Shown here piece after piece: positions 53,201-64,000 of a stretch of 64,000 nt of DNA. This DNA is from Branchiostoma floridae (Eukaryota > Chordata > Leptocardii > Amphioxiformes > Branchiostomatidae). The position numbers were made by a program, and so were the translations under genes. The DNA is taken from positions 14,529,559 to 14,593,558 of the forward strand of contig NC_049981.1 in NCBI RefSeq assembly GCF_000003815.2. Direction: 5' to 3'. The stretch's first letter is position 1, and each line of letters begins with the position of its first letter. The notes beneath the pieces were generated by a model, which worked only from the letters and a program-made list of their open reading frames with translations, made no database searches and had not been told where the DNA came from.

Positions 53201-54572
53201 GTCTCCATAGTAATGATTGTAGTTATTTCAATTTTGGTCAACATTTAAAGAATTCTTCTCCGAAATGTGAGTTGTATTTTAATTCTGGGTTAGGCCACAA
53301 ACTTAGTTATTGATCATCCCTCGTAATCCTACTTGATGTTTTTACAGCATTTTTTTCTTTCTATTTTGCCGAGTTGAAAAGTGTGCTTTGGCAGATTTAA
53401 AATTTTGTACTTGGGTGTAACTGCATATATGCTTGTGTAGTGAATTCAGTGTAGTTATGGCCGTATATATAATATATGAATTGGAACTTACAATTACATA
53501 AGTTGTAAATGTTGAAATGTGCTTGTGATTTATCTTGCAGTTTTTGCATTGACCTCTACAATGCAAATTCATGAAACACAATTGTGTTACCAATGTATTA
53601 CATGTTCTACAGTACTGCATAATTTATTCCACCACATAATTTACTTTTTTTAAGTAAACTGTGAATCTTTAAATATTTGCGGAGGTTTATTTTCGCTGCT
53701 TCTCTCTACTGCAAAATCATATCAACCGAAATCTTCTTCCCCATCAAGCATTGAAATTAAATTCCCTTATGATATTATAGTTTATATAACATTACAGTAA
53801 CATACATGTATTAGTAACGTATATACTGACTGGTAAAAGAAATAACATAGTCTTACTTATTAGAGTCATACAGCTTGCCTATAGTAGTCTCCATAGTAAT
53901 GATTGTAGTTATTTCAATTTTGGTCAACATTTAAAGAATTCTTCTCCAAAATGTGAGTTGTATTTTAATTCTGGGTTAGGCCACAAACTTAGTTATTGAT
54001 CATCCCTCGTAATCCTACTTGATGTTTTTACAGCATTTTTTTCTTTCTATTTTGCCGAGTTGAAAAGTGTGCTTTGGCAGATTTAAAATTTTGTACTTGG
54101 GTGTAACTGCATATATGCTTGTGTAGTGAATTCAGTGTAGTTATGGCCGTATATATAATATATGAATTGGAACTTACAATTACATAAGTTGTAAATGTTG
54201 AAATGTGCTTGTGATTTATCTTGCAGTTTTTGCATTGACCTCTACAATGCAAATTCATGAAACACAATTGTGTTACCAATGTATTACATGTTCTACAGTA
54301 CTGCATAATTTATTCCACCACATAATTTACTTTTTTTAAGTAAACTGTGAATCTTTAAATATTTGCGGAGGTTTATTTTCGCTGCTTCTCTCTACTGCAA
54401 AATCATATCAACCCAAATCTTCTTCCCCATCAAGCATTGAAATTAAATTCCCTTATGATATTATAGTTTATATAATATTACAGTAACATACATGTATTAG
54501 TAACGTATATACTGACTGGTAAAAGAAATAACATAGTCTTACTTATTAGAGTCATACAGCTTGCCTATAGTA
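53201..54572 (+). repeat. 686-bp perfect-register tandem duplication
   Basis: Copy 1 is 53201-53886 and copy 2 is 53887-54572, directly abutting (GTCTCCATAG at 53201 and 53887). Only a few substitutions separate them (for example CTCCGAAATG and CTCCAAAATG; CAACCGAAATC and CAACCCAAATC). It is very recent, or an unresolved haplotype in the assembly. A 92-residue minus-strand frame is identical in both copies, which shows DNA identity, not coding. Confidence 0.97.
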
Positions 54573-54972
54573 TAGACAAATAAGAAGTAGGGGGTAAAGC
54601 AAACATAGACAACCAGTGGTTCTGTGACCTTTACTCTAATTCTTAACGGTTGGGAATTTGTACGTAAACAAAATTACTACATGTCATGATGTGAACTGTT
54701 AAATTCTTACCAGGGTAGGAAGAAAGGAATCTTGTTTTTGGTTATGCTGTGACAATGGGAATTTCAAAATATTTTTTATTAGTTTTTCTGTCAGATTTTT
54801 AATATCAAACCATGATCTAAATGGACTGTTAATTTTTTTTATCTCAAATATATACAATGTATCTTTGCAATAAGGAGTGGAATAGATTTAAGAAACTTTG
54901 TACATTGATTGACACACTTCAATAGAAAATCCCAGATTAACCATGGTGATGTTTGTTGTTGCTTTTGTACAG

Positions 54973-57900
54973 GTGAGCCAGTTGTCTGCTGAGGTGGAGC
55001 CTTTTGTGCCCTCTGCGCTCCCTCTCCCGACCTCTGACCCCAGCGGGGGCACACAGCCGCACGTCCTCCCTAGATATGTCACATCGTGTTACCCGTTTGT
55101 TCAACCTCCGGAGGTGACACCGTAAGTAAAAATACACTGTTCTGTCGTCATGCTGGTCAGTTTAGATGTCAGTGGAGATTTTCCTTTATGTTCTGATCCT
55201 GTTCTATCTCTCATCGCTTCACTGCAGAGTAGTCTAGTGCCTGTTAATAGGGAAACTGTTGGCATTTGAATATTCACTGAAAATACAGGACAGAGATTTG
55301 ATTGGATGACTCACATGGCTCTCATAGGTACAGGTTCAATCTGGCCTTTGATTCCTGTTACATTGCGTCCGAGAAACCCAAATAATGCAGAATATCAGGA
55401 TCATTTTACATCAATGGGGACCAAACTAGTACTATTGTTAAGGTAAAGGGTAGTTAGAGCTACGTTTGTAGAATAGGATGAATTCTAGGCTACTGTCGTC
55501 CACTGCAACTGAAGTCTTTTTTCTTCTTTTTAATCAAGCAATGTACCATTTCCTTTATGTCAAAACTGGCCTGCACCAAAGCAATAAATGTATTGTATGT
55601 TTTGTGTTACAGTGAGGGTTACGTCCAAGAAGTCCGCTGGCCAAGTTCTGTACCTAACCCCCAGTATAACCCCTATCCACCCCTCTCCCCCCAGCCCCAC
55701 CTCCCACATTATTACCCTCCTCACAACACCCCACCGCCACCAGGACCGTTTCTACCTCACCCCTCTCCTTACCCCCCTCCCCTGTATGCAGGGTACCCCC
55801 CTCCCCCTCATCTATACCCACCACCCTATGGGACCAGGTCTCCAACACAGCAGGTCACAAAACAGAAGGTAATTAAGTATTTTATAATATATGTATGATT
55901 ATGTTTCCTGACAGGGGAAAACATATTGTTTCTGCAGGTATGTTCTCCTTACTTTTTCCTTGTCTTGAACCAATCAGAGCTTAGATGGGTTACAACTGCC
56001 AGTGACATCAGCATATCAGCTGTTGCCGGAAATATGAACAAAATATTAGCTGTTGCAGCATAGATACATTTTGTATTCTTTTGCAATGCTTCTGGGCCAA
56101 GTGTACAGTATTGTGTGCTAGTAGCTTGGCAAAGGCAAATTTCTTGAAGGGTAACACTTTCTTAAAAAGTTAAAGATGTTGCCTTTCTAGTTTACCTTGG
56201 ATTGTGATCATGATTGGTCAGTTACAGGTGTAATTTGAGAAATGATCTTGAAAAAAAATAGCAAAATATGGTTGGTAAGTCCATGTGCTTTGTGTCAATA
56301 ATTCTTAATTTATTGAACAAAAAATTAAAGTGATATTTGGTATGATGAATTCTTGTTACTGTTTGCTTGACATTGTTTAAAGTGGCCTTTGACTGTCATC
56401 AGGAACTACTGATACAGTTTGATAACTGACAGTTGACATTTTGATGATGATCTTTTTTCGTGTCTCTGTGACATTAACTTGATTAAATGAAATGCCAGGT
56501 GCTATTTCTTACCTGTGATCATAGAACAAGATCTAAGATGTTTTTTATTTCTTTTGTTAGACCCGAAGGAGAAGCGGCTCACGGTCAGTTCAAACCAAGA
56601 GTATCGCTGTCCAGAAGGAGGCATCCAGCAACAGTCCTGTCCACAACAGACACAGAACTATCATTTTACTGGATGCCAGTCAACAAACTGGTATGAAATG
56701 TTTCCGTCTGTTACAGAGATTTAGTTTATGTTTGTTGGTATGTCTGTTTTTTTTTGTTGCTTATATGCCTGTACCTATTTGAATGCCACAGTGTTTGTGG
56801 TTCTCACATGCTAGGGATGTAGACATTGTAGGGACACTGACAGGAAGTTAGGTGAAAGGTCCTGGAATAGGTTATCTCATTTATTGTCTTCAATTTCTTG
56901 CTCTAGGCATGCCTGAAAATGCTGGAATCAGAAAGAAATTAATTTGCATTTATGAATTGAACAATAAATTCACAAAACTAAGAATATCTGATTGAGGTAT
57001 GACGTCTTCCATTTATTTTCCTCAGATTTCCCTGACGACATTGCAGACAAGTCCTTACGGGATAAACCCAGCCCACTGCTGAGGAAGTCCAAAGCCCGCA
57101 GGTTGGCAAGTCGTAGGCCGCAGGATCCGTCGTCAACAGACTCAGAAGAGGACGAGGGGGGCATCGATAGCGACTCTGGCTACAGCAGTCCGAAACACGG
57201 CAGGAATCAGAGCGCAAATAGTAGTACGTCAGAAGCCGCCACTGGGACTTGTATTGTTCAACAGGTAACCCCTTCTCATCCACATAATCAAATCAGTATG
57301 GCCTTAATACAGGTCACCACTAAATAAGGCTCAAAAAAGTTGCTCTGGGGTTGAGAGTTACTTTTAAGTACCGGGTAAGAAAAAAACTACAAGCTCAGTC
57401 ACATGCATAATGTGATTGTCATAGGGCCGTACAGTTGTAAACATGCTGCTTTTATATAATACATTGTTTACATCTATTACGATGCATAAGTGTTTTGATA
57501 GAAGAACTTGATTGCACGACAGTTGAAGCAGGTGCAATGTATGGCAATCTGTGAACATAGGAGTTGGACCAGTACACGCACTTATGCAAAGATTGTAAAT
57601 AACTATTTGTAATTATTGATATTGTTGTTCTGTATTCCTCAGGCTGGTGCTCCACTAGATTATGCTGGTTACATCCCACCACACTACTACCAAGCCTACG
57701 GATTCACCCACCAACACACCTCTCACGTGGGGCTGACGCACCCCCCACCACCCGGACCTATGATCCGACAAGACACAGCCAGCCCCAGGGGTAGGGGAAG
57801 AGGGAGGGGGGCCTGGGGACAACCACCACCCCCACTACCAGGGGAAGCAAAAGGAAAATGGCGACAGAGAAAGAGATCGCCAAAGAACAGTGGAGGGAGG

Positions 57901-60900
57901 GAAAGAGAGGAGGTAGGACTACTGTAAATGCCTCGAAGTTTCCATTGAATCTATTTCACAATGGGGAGAAGATGGGTTGTTTGCTGTTATTTTAAGTGTT
58001 GTGTAGCACTATTGTCACATGTACTGTACAGTATAAGAAACAAGTCTGCAGTTAAGCATTCACTGCAAAACCAAGACCACAAAACCCCTCGAAAATTACA
58101 GTATATATGTGTATGTATGTATGTATTGTATAAAAAAATTGAAACACAAAAATACTTTTTAAAATTTAAAGCTGGCACATCATCTACGTCATACAAAAAT
58201 GACTGTGTAGGTGTTTCTGATGCCTACATCATGCATTCTAAACCCTGCTGTTTACCAAGGCTCATTATACTCCCCCCTCACCATAGGTAAACTAACCTAG
58301 CTGATACTTGGCTAGTTGAATAGCCTTAAGCATTGAAAATTTCTATTAAGACTTGTACCAGTCTTAAGCAGTTATGCAGTAGTTTTGACCTTACATGTAA
58401 TTCCCATCCACCATCAGCACCCAGAGTTGGATGGTTCGACCCTGCCCTCTACCCCCCGTTCTGTGGCCAGTAGTGATGCGGAGTCCTTACAGTTCCATGA
58501 TGAGATGGAGTTCCCCAGTCTGGGGGCACCACAACAGTCTCAGGCACAGAACCCATCGGCTCCCATGTCATATAGCGCTATACTACAGACTGCTGCACCA
58601 CCTAAGGTACTGGGGCAAAGAAGCAATAATCTAGTTCACAGTTTCAAGTGCTTGTCGAAGTTAAAGGCTCATGGCATAATAAAAAGTGGATGACTTTGAA
58701 AATAAAAGTAACCACTGCAAACATTTCAAGAGTTACGATAACAGCAAAATTAACACTTTTCAATACCTCAGCGTCAGGAAGGGTACAATAATGTAAATTT
58801 TGATATGAAACTTATTTGATTCTTGATCTTTTTTACCTCCACATTAGCAGTTGCCTGGCTCCCAGGAACCCCTGAATCCTGCGACTGTAGTCTCGACACC
58901 TGTTGAAGTGAAAAAAGAGGGGAAGAATGCCAGAAAGAAGAGGAAAAAGGCTCTGCTAGCAGCCAAGGCTGCTGCTGAGGAGTATTCAGAGATCACTCAG
59001 GTAATTTCAGAAAATCAAGTGCCAACATTAACTGTTCAGTTCTTTGTAGGCATCTTTAGAAATTTTCTCAACCACAAGATCACTTGGGTTTCAAATATTG
59101 TTCTAGGTGTCTTATATTGTGGTAAGGGTTGTTGACTTAAAAATCTGAATTTGAATCCCTTACAGACATATTTACTCACTCAACTCAGGGGAAAATGAGT
59201 GTCTACATTGTAGGTTAGGTTAGGGATATCCTTTCGGATGGGACGTAAAGCCGATGGTCATGTGTTTAAGGAGAGCTACATGTGTACATCTCAATGTTAA
59301 AGAACCCACCACACATGAGTAGGACTCCGTCCTGGTGTGAGTGAATCAAACCTTGTAATCTAGTCATCTTGAAAGGCAATAGTCACCCATAGCAATCCTT
59401 CTAAAAATGTCGTAAATCTCAATAATATTAGATAAATCTTGAAAAGTGACAAATATAACTGGCAATAGATGTAGCATTCATGGTTCGAGTTCTTGATATT
59501 GAAGGCGTAAAAACCAATGTTGAGTTCCTTTGTTTCTTGCTTTCTTAGGAACAGTCCAAACTTCAGGAGATTCAGAAGAAGGCGTCTGGGAAGAAGAGTA
59601 AGCAGCCGATGCAGCTGGACCTGGGTGACATGCTGGCAGCGCTGGAGAAGCGACAGCAGGAGCTGAAGCTCAAGACAGCTGCTGGCCCAGCCAAGACAGC
59701 CGCTGTATCAACAGGAACAGTACCTGTACAAGGTAAAGGTCTGAGTAGTGGCATAATTCTATATTTGGGTTGACAGAACATAAGAGAAATGAAAACAGGA
59801 GCTGAAGCTCAAGACAGCTGCTGGACCCAGGCGTCTCTACAGGAACAGTACCTGTACAAGGTAAAGGTAGAGTAGTATCATTCTGTGTATTGCTGTATTT
59901 GGGTCCACAGAACCTAAGAGAAATGACAGCAGAAGCAAAAGAAAGTTCCTGTTTTCGACAAGGCAGCTGGTGTTCAAGGGTTACCTGTTCAAGGGTTCAC
60001 AAAACTAGAGGAAAGGAAGGGAAAAGAAATGAGGAAAGAATTGTGATAAATTCATTGTAAATCATAGGGTAGAGGCTATAACAGCATTCATAGTGATATT
60101 TGTAACACTGTTCCTCTGGTCACCACGAAGATAGAGCACCTTAACAATAACTGATGTAACAAGATGATTATTGTATTGTTAAAATGAATTTTCTGATTTT
60201 GCCTTTTTTCAGTGGTATCATCAGACAATAAACAGTGGAGTGGTAAGAAAGAGGCTTCCAATGTAAGTATGCCTCACAATCCCTTGGACTCACATGCTCC
60301 CGCTGTCAAGAGAGGCAAGGAGAGAGAAACCCCACACAAGAAGAAACCAAGTGCCTTGAAGAAGGTAAAATCACCAAATTGTTACAGCAGTAACTTTCAG
60401 ATTTAGTTTGTAAAAATTAATCCACTGGCACTGAGCTAAATATTCATGCTTTATGCAAGGTCAATTTGTGACAACTAATTAACCAAAAGTTGTTTTAGCA
60501 TTTTTCTTCTAATGAAAGGACTTTAAATCCTTGAAGTTTAAGTTAATCAATAGAAAATATTAATTGCACAGCAATGCCTTCACAGTTCTTTATTATGCTG
60601 CGTAATCTGTAAAAGTTGATTTGGTCTTGCCAAAGTTGGGGTACTGACAGAATTTCAGGATAGACTGATCCCATAGCCTTCCAACCTTGGTCAAAATGTA
60701 AAAATGAAAAATGAAAACCAAAAAATGCAAGTCTTTTGTAGAACGTGCAGCCACTCTCATTGGTCAAACTGCTAGTTACCATGTTGTCACCAAATACTGA
60801 ATACTGCTCATTGGTTGGCCTCCTACATGTAACTGTGATTGACAGTAAGGATCGGTCTATTCCACAGGTTATTCTGAAGGAACGGGAAGACAAGAAGATG

Positions 60901-63589
60901 CAGAAATTGATGGAGGACCAGGCACACTCGGACGCGGAAACTGGCGAGGTCCCGTCCAGCACGGCGTGCTATATCCCGTTTTCCATGGAAGATTCAGACG
61001 GCGGGACGTCCCAGGAGGGTGAGAACACCACAAATTCCCCCCTTTCAGCCAAATTCGATCAAATCACGCAGGACAATAATGCAGGATCACCACCAGACAC
61101 CCTTAAACCGGTAGAACTTGTGAAAACCTCCGGGCAAACTGCAATGGAGGATTTCAATGATGATGATGATGTTGATGATTGGGAAGAAGGTATGTTGAAT
61201 CTTACATATCAGTCTGTCCTCTAGACTTGGTTTGAGGCTTGAAAATCCATAAGATTAAAAGGTTGGTTTGCAGTGGTCTTTTTTCTTCTCCGTTCACTTC
61301 TGTTTGCTTTAGTAGCTGTTAGGCTTTTGAGTGTGAGCTTTCACCTTAGAAATAAACTTTTACTTTCACATGCATTCTTTTACTTAACTTAGACTGTCCT
61401 GTGTTTATTAACACTTCATGCACACTGATGCTTCATCATTTGCTCTGTTGGCATTTTTGTCTGCATGTATCTGTGTAATAAATGTGCATGAATTTTATGT
61501 ACTTTGCTTTTGATAACACTACATGCCTTGCTGCCATACTAAGTACTTGCATTTCACAATAAGCCAGTTCAGTTTAAACTGCATTTGCACAAGGCCATAG
61601 GTGTAGACCCGTAATTTGTAAATCGTTCTTGTCTACACTATGCATAATACATGTCCAGATGTGTTTTGTTTATGTCTCACAGCCTTCAACTTTGACATAT
61701 TACACAATACTACTACATCACACTGTGCATGCACTGTTGGAACCACAAAGTCTTACTATGATTACAATATGTTGTGCTACTACTTCTTTGTAGAGCCCAA
61801 AGCAATGTCTGCACCCGAACCAAAAGAAGAGGAGTATTATGGGGCCCTGTCACAAGATGGTAAGAATTTTCATGAATACTGCATTGTTAATCGTTTTTAA
61901 GAAAAATGTTTGATTGATTTTAGACTAAGAATTCAGACTATGCATTGTGCTCCTAAGACTTTGGACTACTTTCAAATTGTCCTGGATCAATAGGAAAATA
62001 ATCTAAAGGACCACCAAAGAGTGGCCACAATGGCCAAGTGGGCATTATGCACAAGCAGTCAATAGTACCAGTTTGACTGTACTTAAAAATTGTATTTTTC
62101 AGTGACATGTCATTGTTGTTTTTAGAAATACAGAAACAAACTAGACCAGTGTCATCAGGTTAGCAGACCTCTTTCAGAAAAGATGGGAATAAAGCAGCAT
62201 GTAATTGCCAGAAAATGTTGACCCCTTTGATTGAACTATGATTTTTCGTTCAAATTTTCAGACCACAGCTTCCGTGGTTCCATGAGCCTGAGTGCAACGG
62301 GAAGTGAACTATCACCCCTGAGCCAAGCGATGTCACCAATCAACTTCAGCCCGCTGTCGTCTGCGTCGCCGCTGTCCTCTGGAACGGGTAGCCCGCTGTG
62401 CGCACCATCTCCCATCGGACCGAAAATCCACAGCCGGCGGTTCCGCGAGTACTGCAACCAGGTCCTGGACAAGGAAATTGACGCTACCGTCACAATGCTG
62501 CTGCAAGATTTGGTTCGCTTCCAGGACAGGCAGTACCATAAGGTGGGTTCCAAATGTGACACTACCTTCACAGCCAGGTCCCAAATGTGATGCTAACTTC
62601 ACAGCCAAGTCCTAAATATGATACTACCTTAAAGTTTACATCCAGGTCTCAACTGTGATGCTGGTGCTAAATGTGGGGCTATATTCACAGTGCTTTGTAG
62701 TATGTTCACCACTTAATGTTGGGTACAAATGAAGATATTTGAAAATGTTCACCCTATGGTTATTGGATAAGTAAAGACAGATACAATGTTATGAGTGTTG
62801 TATGCGTTTATGGTGGTACATGTTCAAGTCAAATAATATTTAGTTTTACCACATTTGTGGATGTATTGACATAACAGGTGACTGTTACCTTTTCAAGATG
62901 TCCACCCGGACACCAGACTGTAAGGTTTTTATCCACTCGCATTGGGAAGAATGTCCTACGGTGAAGGTATAATTTGTGTGCTATTTCTAAATTATTTTGT
63001 GGTTAACAATTCCACAGGACCCAATCAAGGCCAAGGCCAAAAGACGTATTGTCATGGGGTTACGCGAGGTCACCAAGCACCTGAAACTGAGGAAGCTGAA
63101 ATGCATCATCATTGCTCCAAACCTGGAGAAAATACAGTCCAAAGGTATGATCGTATGCAGGATAGAATGTCTTTAAATATTACTCTAATATGTGACTCTC
63201 AGACTGTCTATATATTTTAAGTATACATTACACTTGAGAAGGTACATTCATTTCATTTATATCCCTATAGGGCTGTTTTGGTTGAAAAGTTGGTTGGAGT
63301 CATCCAACTTGTTTAGAAATAAAGATGTAAAATTGTTGAGTGCCTTTCCCAAGGGCACAGCATTGGGGCCTACAAAGGACCCAGAGCCAGGTGGCATTAT
63401 TCTTGTAAACATGGGACTGTTTTACATTTCCCAGGTGGTCTTGACGATGCTATTGAGACCATACTGAACCTGTGTATGGAGCAGGACGTACCATTTGTGT
63501 TTGCTTTGGGGAGAAAAGCCCTTGGCAGGGCTGTGAACAAACTGGTACCTGTCAGCGTGGTGGGGGTCTTCAACTATGATGGTGCAGAG
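54973..63589 (+). CDS. SECISBP2L: SECIS-binding protein 2-like (SECISBP2L type), partial at both ends
   Basis: The SBP2 family binds the SECIS stem-loop of selenoprotein mRNAs and helps decode UGA as selenocysteine. Fourteen exons join in consistent phase, giving about 891 residues: 54973-55121, 55613-55868, 56561-56690, 57026-57264, 57643-57912, 58418-58606, 58848-59000, 59549-59732, 60213-60364, 60868-61189, 61794-61859, 62262-62542, 63018-63144 and 63435-63589. Visible blocks are the N-terminal LSAEVEPFVP and YVTSCYPFVQ, a Pro/Tyr-rich stretch, ILLDASQQTDFPDDIADKSL, GGIDSDSGYSSPKH, a basic KKRKKALLAAKAAAEEYSE, QLDLGDMLAALEKRQQE, SALKKVILKERE, then the RNA-binding region KIHSRRFREYCNQVLDKEID and an L7Ae/L30e kink-turn domain (RIVMGLREVTKHLKLRKLKC; NLEKIQSKGGLDDAIE; PFVFALGRKALGRAVNKLVP). 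The start codon exon and the C-terminus are not seen; an acidic stretch is in the exon at 60868. Confidence 0.93.
57920..58103. mobile_element. MITE, family B-like, eight bases after a SECISBP2L 5' splice site
   Basis: It starts TACTGTAAATGCCTCGAAG and ends CTCGAAAATTACAGTA. The interior has 'ctgcaaaaccaagaccac'. The terminal 12 bp match the element at 48030-48249. It begins only 8 bp after the exon end at 57912. Confidence 0.65.
59120..59360 (+). mobile_element. SINE-like fragment in a SECISBP2L intron
   Basis: Contains a B-box-like TTTGAATCCC, then 'tttcggatgggacgtaaagc', 'aggagagc' and 'taaagaaccca'. This order resembles tRNA-derived repeats I know from deuterostome genomes. The boundaries are approximate. 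Confidence 0.45.
59657..59934 (+). repeat. 139-bp tandem duplication of an exon end with its donor
   Basis: Unit 1 (59657-59795) covers the last 76 nt of the SECISBP2L exon 59549-59732, its donor and 63 nt of intron. Unit 2 (about 59796-59934) repeats it with a short deletion and substitutions, keeping AACAGTACCTGTACAAG/GTAAAGG. The copy lacks a frame-compatible acceptor. Confidence 0.88.
62543..62690 (+). repeat. Degenerate ~32-bp tandem repeats after a SECISBP2L exon
   Basis: Directly after the donor at 62543 the unit 'ccaaatgtgacactaccttcacagccaggtc' (shortened core: AAATGTGA..CTA.CTTCACAGCCA) recurs about four times with growing divergence. Confidence 0.6.
63340..63410 (-). mobile_element. 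SINE-like fragment (reverse orientation)
   Basis: GTGCCTTTCCCAAGGGCACA followed by 'ggggcctacaaaggaccca' resembles, on the minus strand, the conserved 'ggtgttgtgcccttgggcaagg' part of deuterostome tRNA-SINEs. It is short and 5' to the last recognised exon. Confidence 0.4.
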
Positions 63590-63623
63590 GTACGGATACT
63601 TTATTCTATGTTAAGTGTCCAAG

Positions 63624-63889
63624 TACTGTAAATGTTGAAAATTTGAAATGTTTCTGTGGTTTTTGCATTGTCCTCATTCCGGCAAGCTTAAGTTTCAATT
63701 TCAGTTTATTTATTTATCCAGGAAAGTACACATCGCCTACTGGCGTTTTTCAATACTTAAAAACCACAGTTAAAGTGATAGTTCTGTCTTCTGCCTGCCT
63801 AACCCATTGTTTCAACCACATCTTCAAACTCTCTTTTCTACTTTTAACCATGAAATCAAATGCCTGTGAATTTAAAGGCATTTACAGTA
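63624..63889. mobile_element. MITE, family B-like, copy 3
   Basis: It starts TACTGTAAATG and ends GGCATTTACAGTA, sharing the ends of the 48030 and 57920 elements. The interior differs (contains 'ttatttatttatccaggaaag'). Confidence 0.6.
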
Positions 63890-64000
63890 ATATGTTAAAT
63901 TTTAGCTTCTCCTCACATTAACGACTTGCGTGAAAAAGCCTTGAACTATCTTGGTTTGTCTTTAGGTCAGAGGTTAAGACTCGAAAATGTCATGCTACGA

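Larger units (their letters stand above)
46591..54972. other. Long non-coding stretch, probably SECISBP2L intron or 5' flank
   Basis: No coding exon recognised. Contents are a poly-G run at about 46699-46710, three repeat features given separately (48030-48249, 51124-51728, 53201-54572), and a dispersed diverged repeat ('TGGAAAG..TGT..ATTTCCTT.AAAATGAT') seen near 47775-47815, 49965-50000 and 50120-50165. Confidence 0.45.

Noticed and set aside
53342-54306. A 92-residue minus-strand frame found twice (53342-53620 and 54028-54306)
   Set aside because: Its identity follows from the 686-bp DNA duplication; it has no recognisable domain or splice context.
61640-61900. Small protein frame around the SECISBP2L exon at 61794-61859
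   Set aside because: It reads from intron into a 66-nt exon and beyond; only the exon part is in the gene's frame.

Overview
The window is animal (metazoan) nuclear DNA: spliced genes with GT-AG introns in consistent phase, abundant inverted-repeat DNA elements and SINE-like fragments, and two assembly flaws (one N at 32016, a 100-N gap at 37553-37652). The gene set (PSMD9, an HSD11B1-like dehydrogenase, MICOS13, a SECISBP2L-type protein) and the repeats look like an invertebrate chordate, most likely amphioxus (Branchiostoma). The species is an inference from style; no database was consulted.

Layout. 1-6.5 kb: 3' exons of a single-pass membrane protein on + (exons from 2434, stop at 6472). 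8.4-10.1 kb: inverted fragments of a non-LTR retrotransposon, then a dihydrofolate reductase relic in which the N-terminal 'MGIG' region is joined directly to the last two exons; its final intron holds a long GT microsatellite. 11.8-22.9 kb (-): one uninterrupted reading frame of 3692 residues for an unrecognised, mostly disordered protein. It has modular repeats at several scales, three Cys/His zinc-ribbon-like units and a nearly identical 350-residue C-terminal tandem duplication. 22.9-30.5 kb: no confident gene; a ~0.86 kb segment occurs twice in direct orientation, and there is one isolated exon-like block on -. 30.5-33.1 kb (+): complete PSMD9. 34.3-36.7 kb (-): complete HSD11B1L-like short-chain dehydrogenase. 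37.4-40.4 kb (+): complete MICOS13, head-to-head with the dehydrogenase about 0.7 kb apart. 40.4-55 kb: transposon-rich DNA with at least five terminal-inverted-repeat elements and a 686-bp tandem duplication. 55-64 kb (+): fourteen exons of a SECIS-binding protein 2-like gene whose 5' and 3' ends are not seen.

Functions are housekeeping where recognisable: proteasome assembly (PSMD9), membrane-bound NAD(P)H-dependent oxidoreduction (HSD11B1L), mitochondrial crista junctions (MICOS13) and selenoprotein synthesis (SECISBP2L). They are not an operon. The notable arrangement is the divergent HSD11B1L/MICOS13 pair, which to my recollection is also adjacent and divergent in human.

Most notable observations: (i) the giant repeat-built single-frame gene; (ii) three separate genes carry short tandem duplications that copy a splice site with neighbouring exon sequence, and in PSMD9 this creates a phase-symmetric 33-nt candidate exon; (iii) an apparent GC-AG intron in the dehydrogenase; (iv) the internally deleted DHFR relic.
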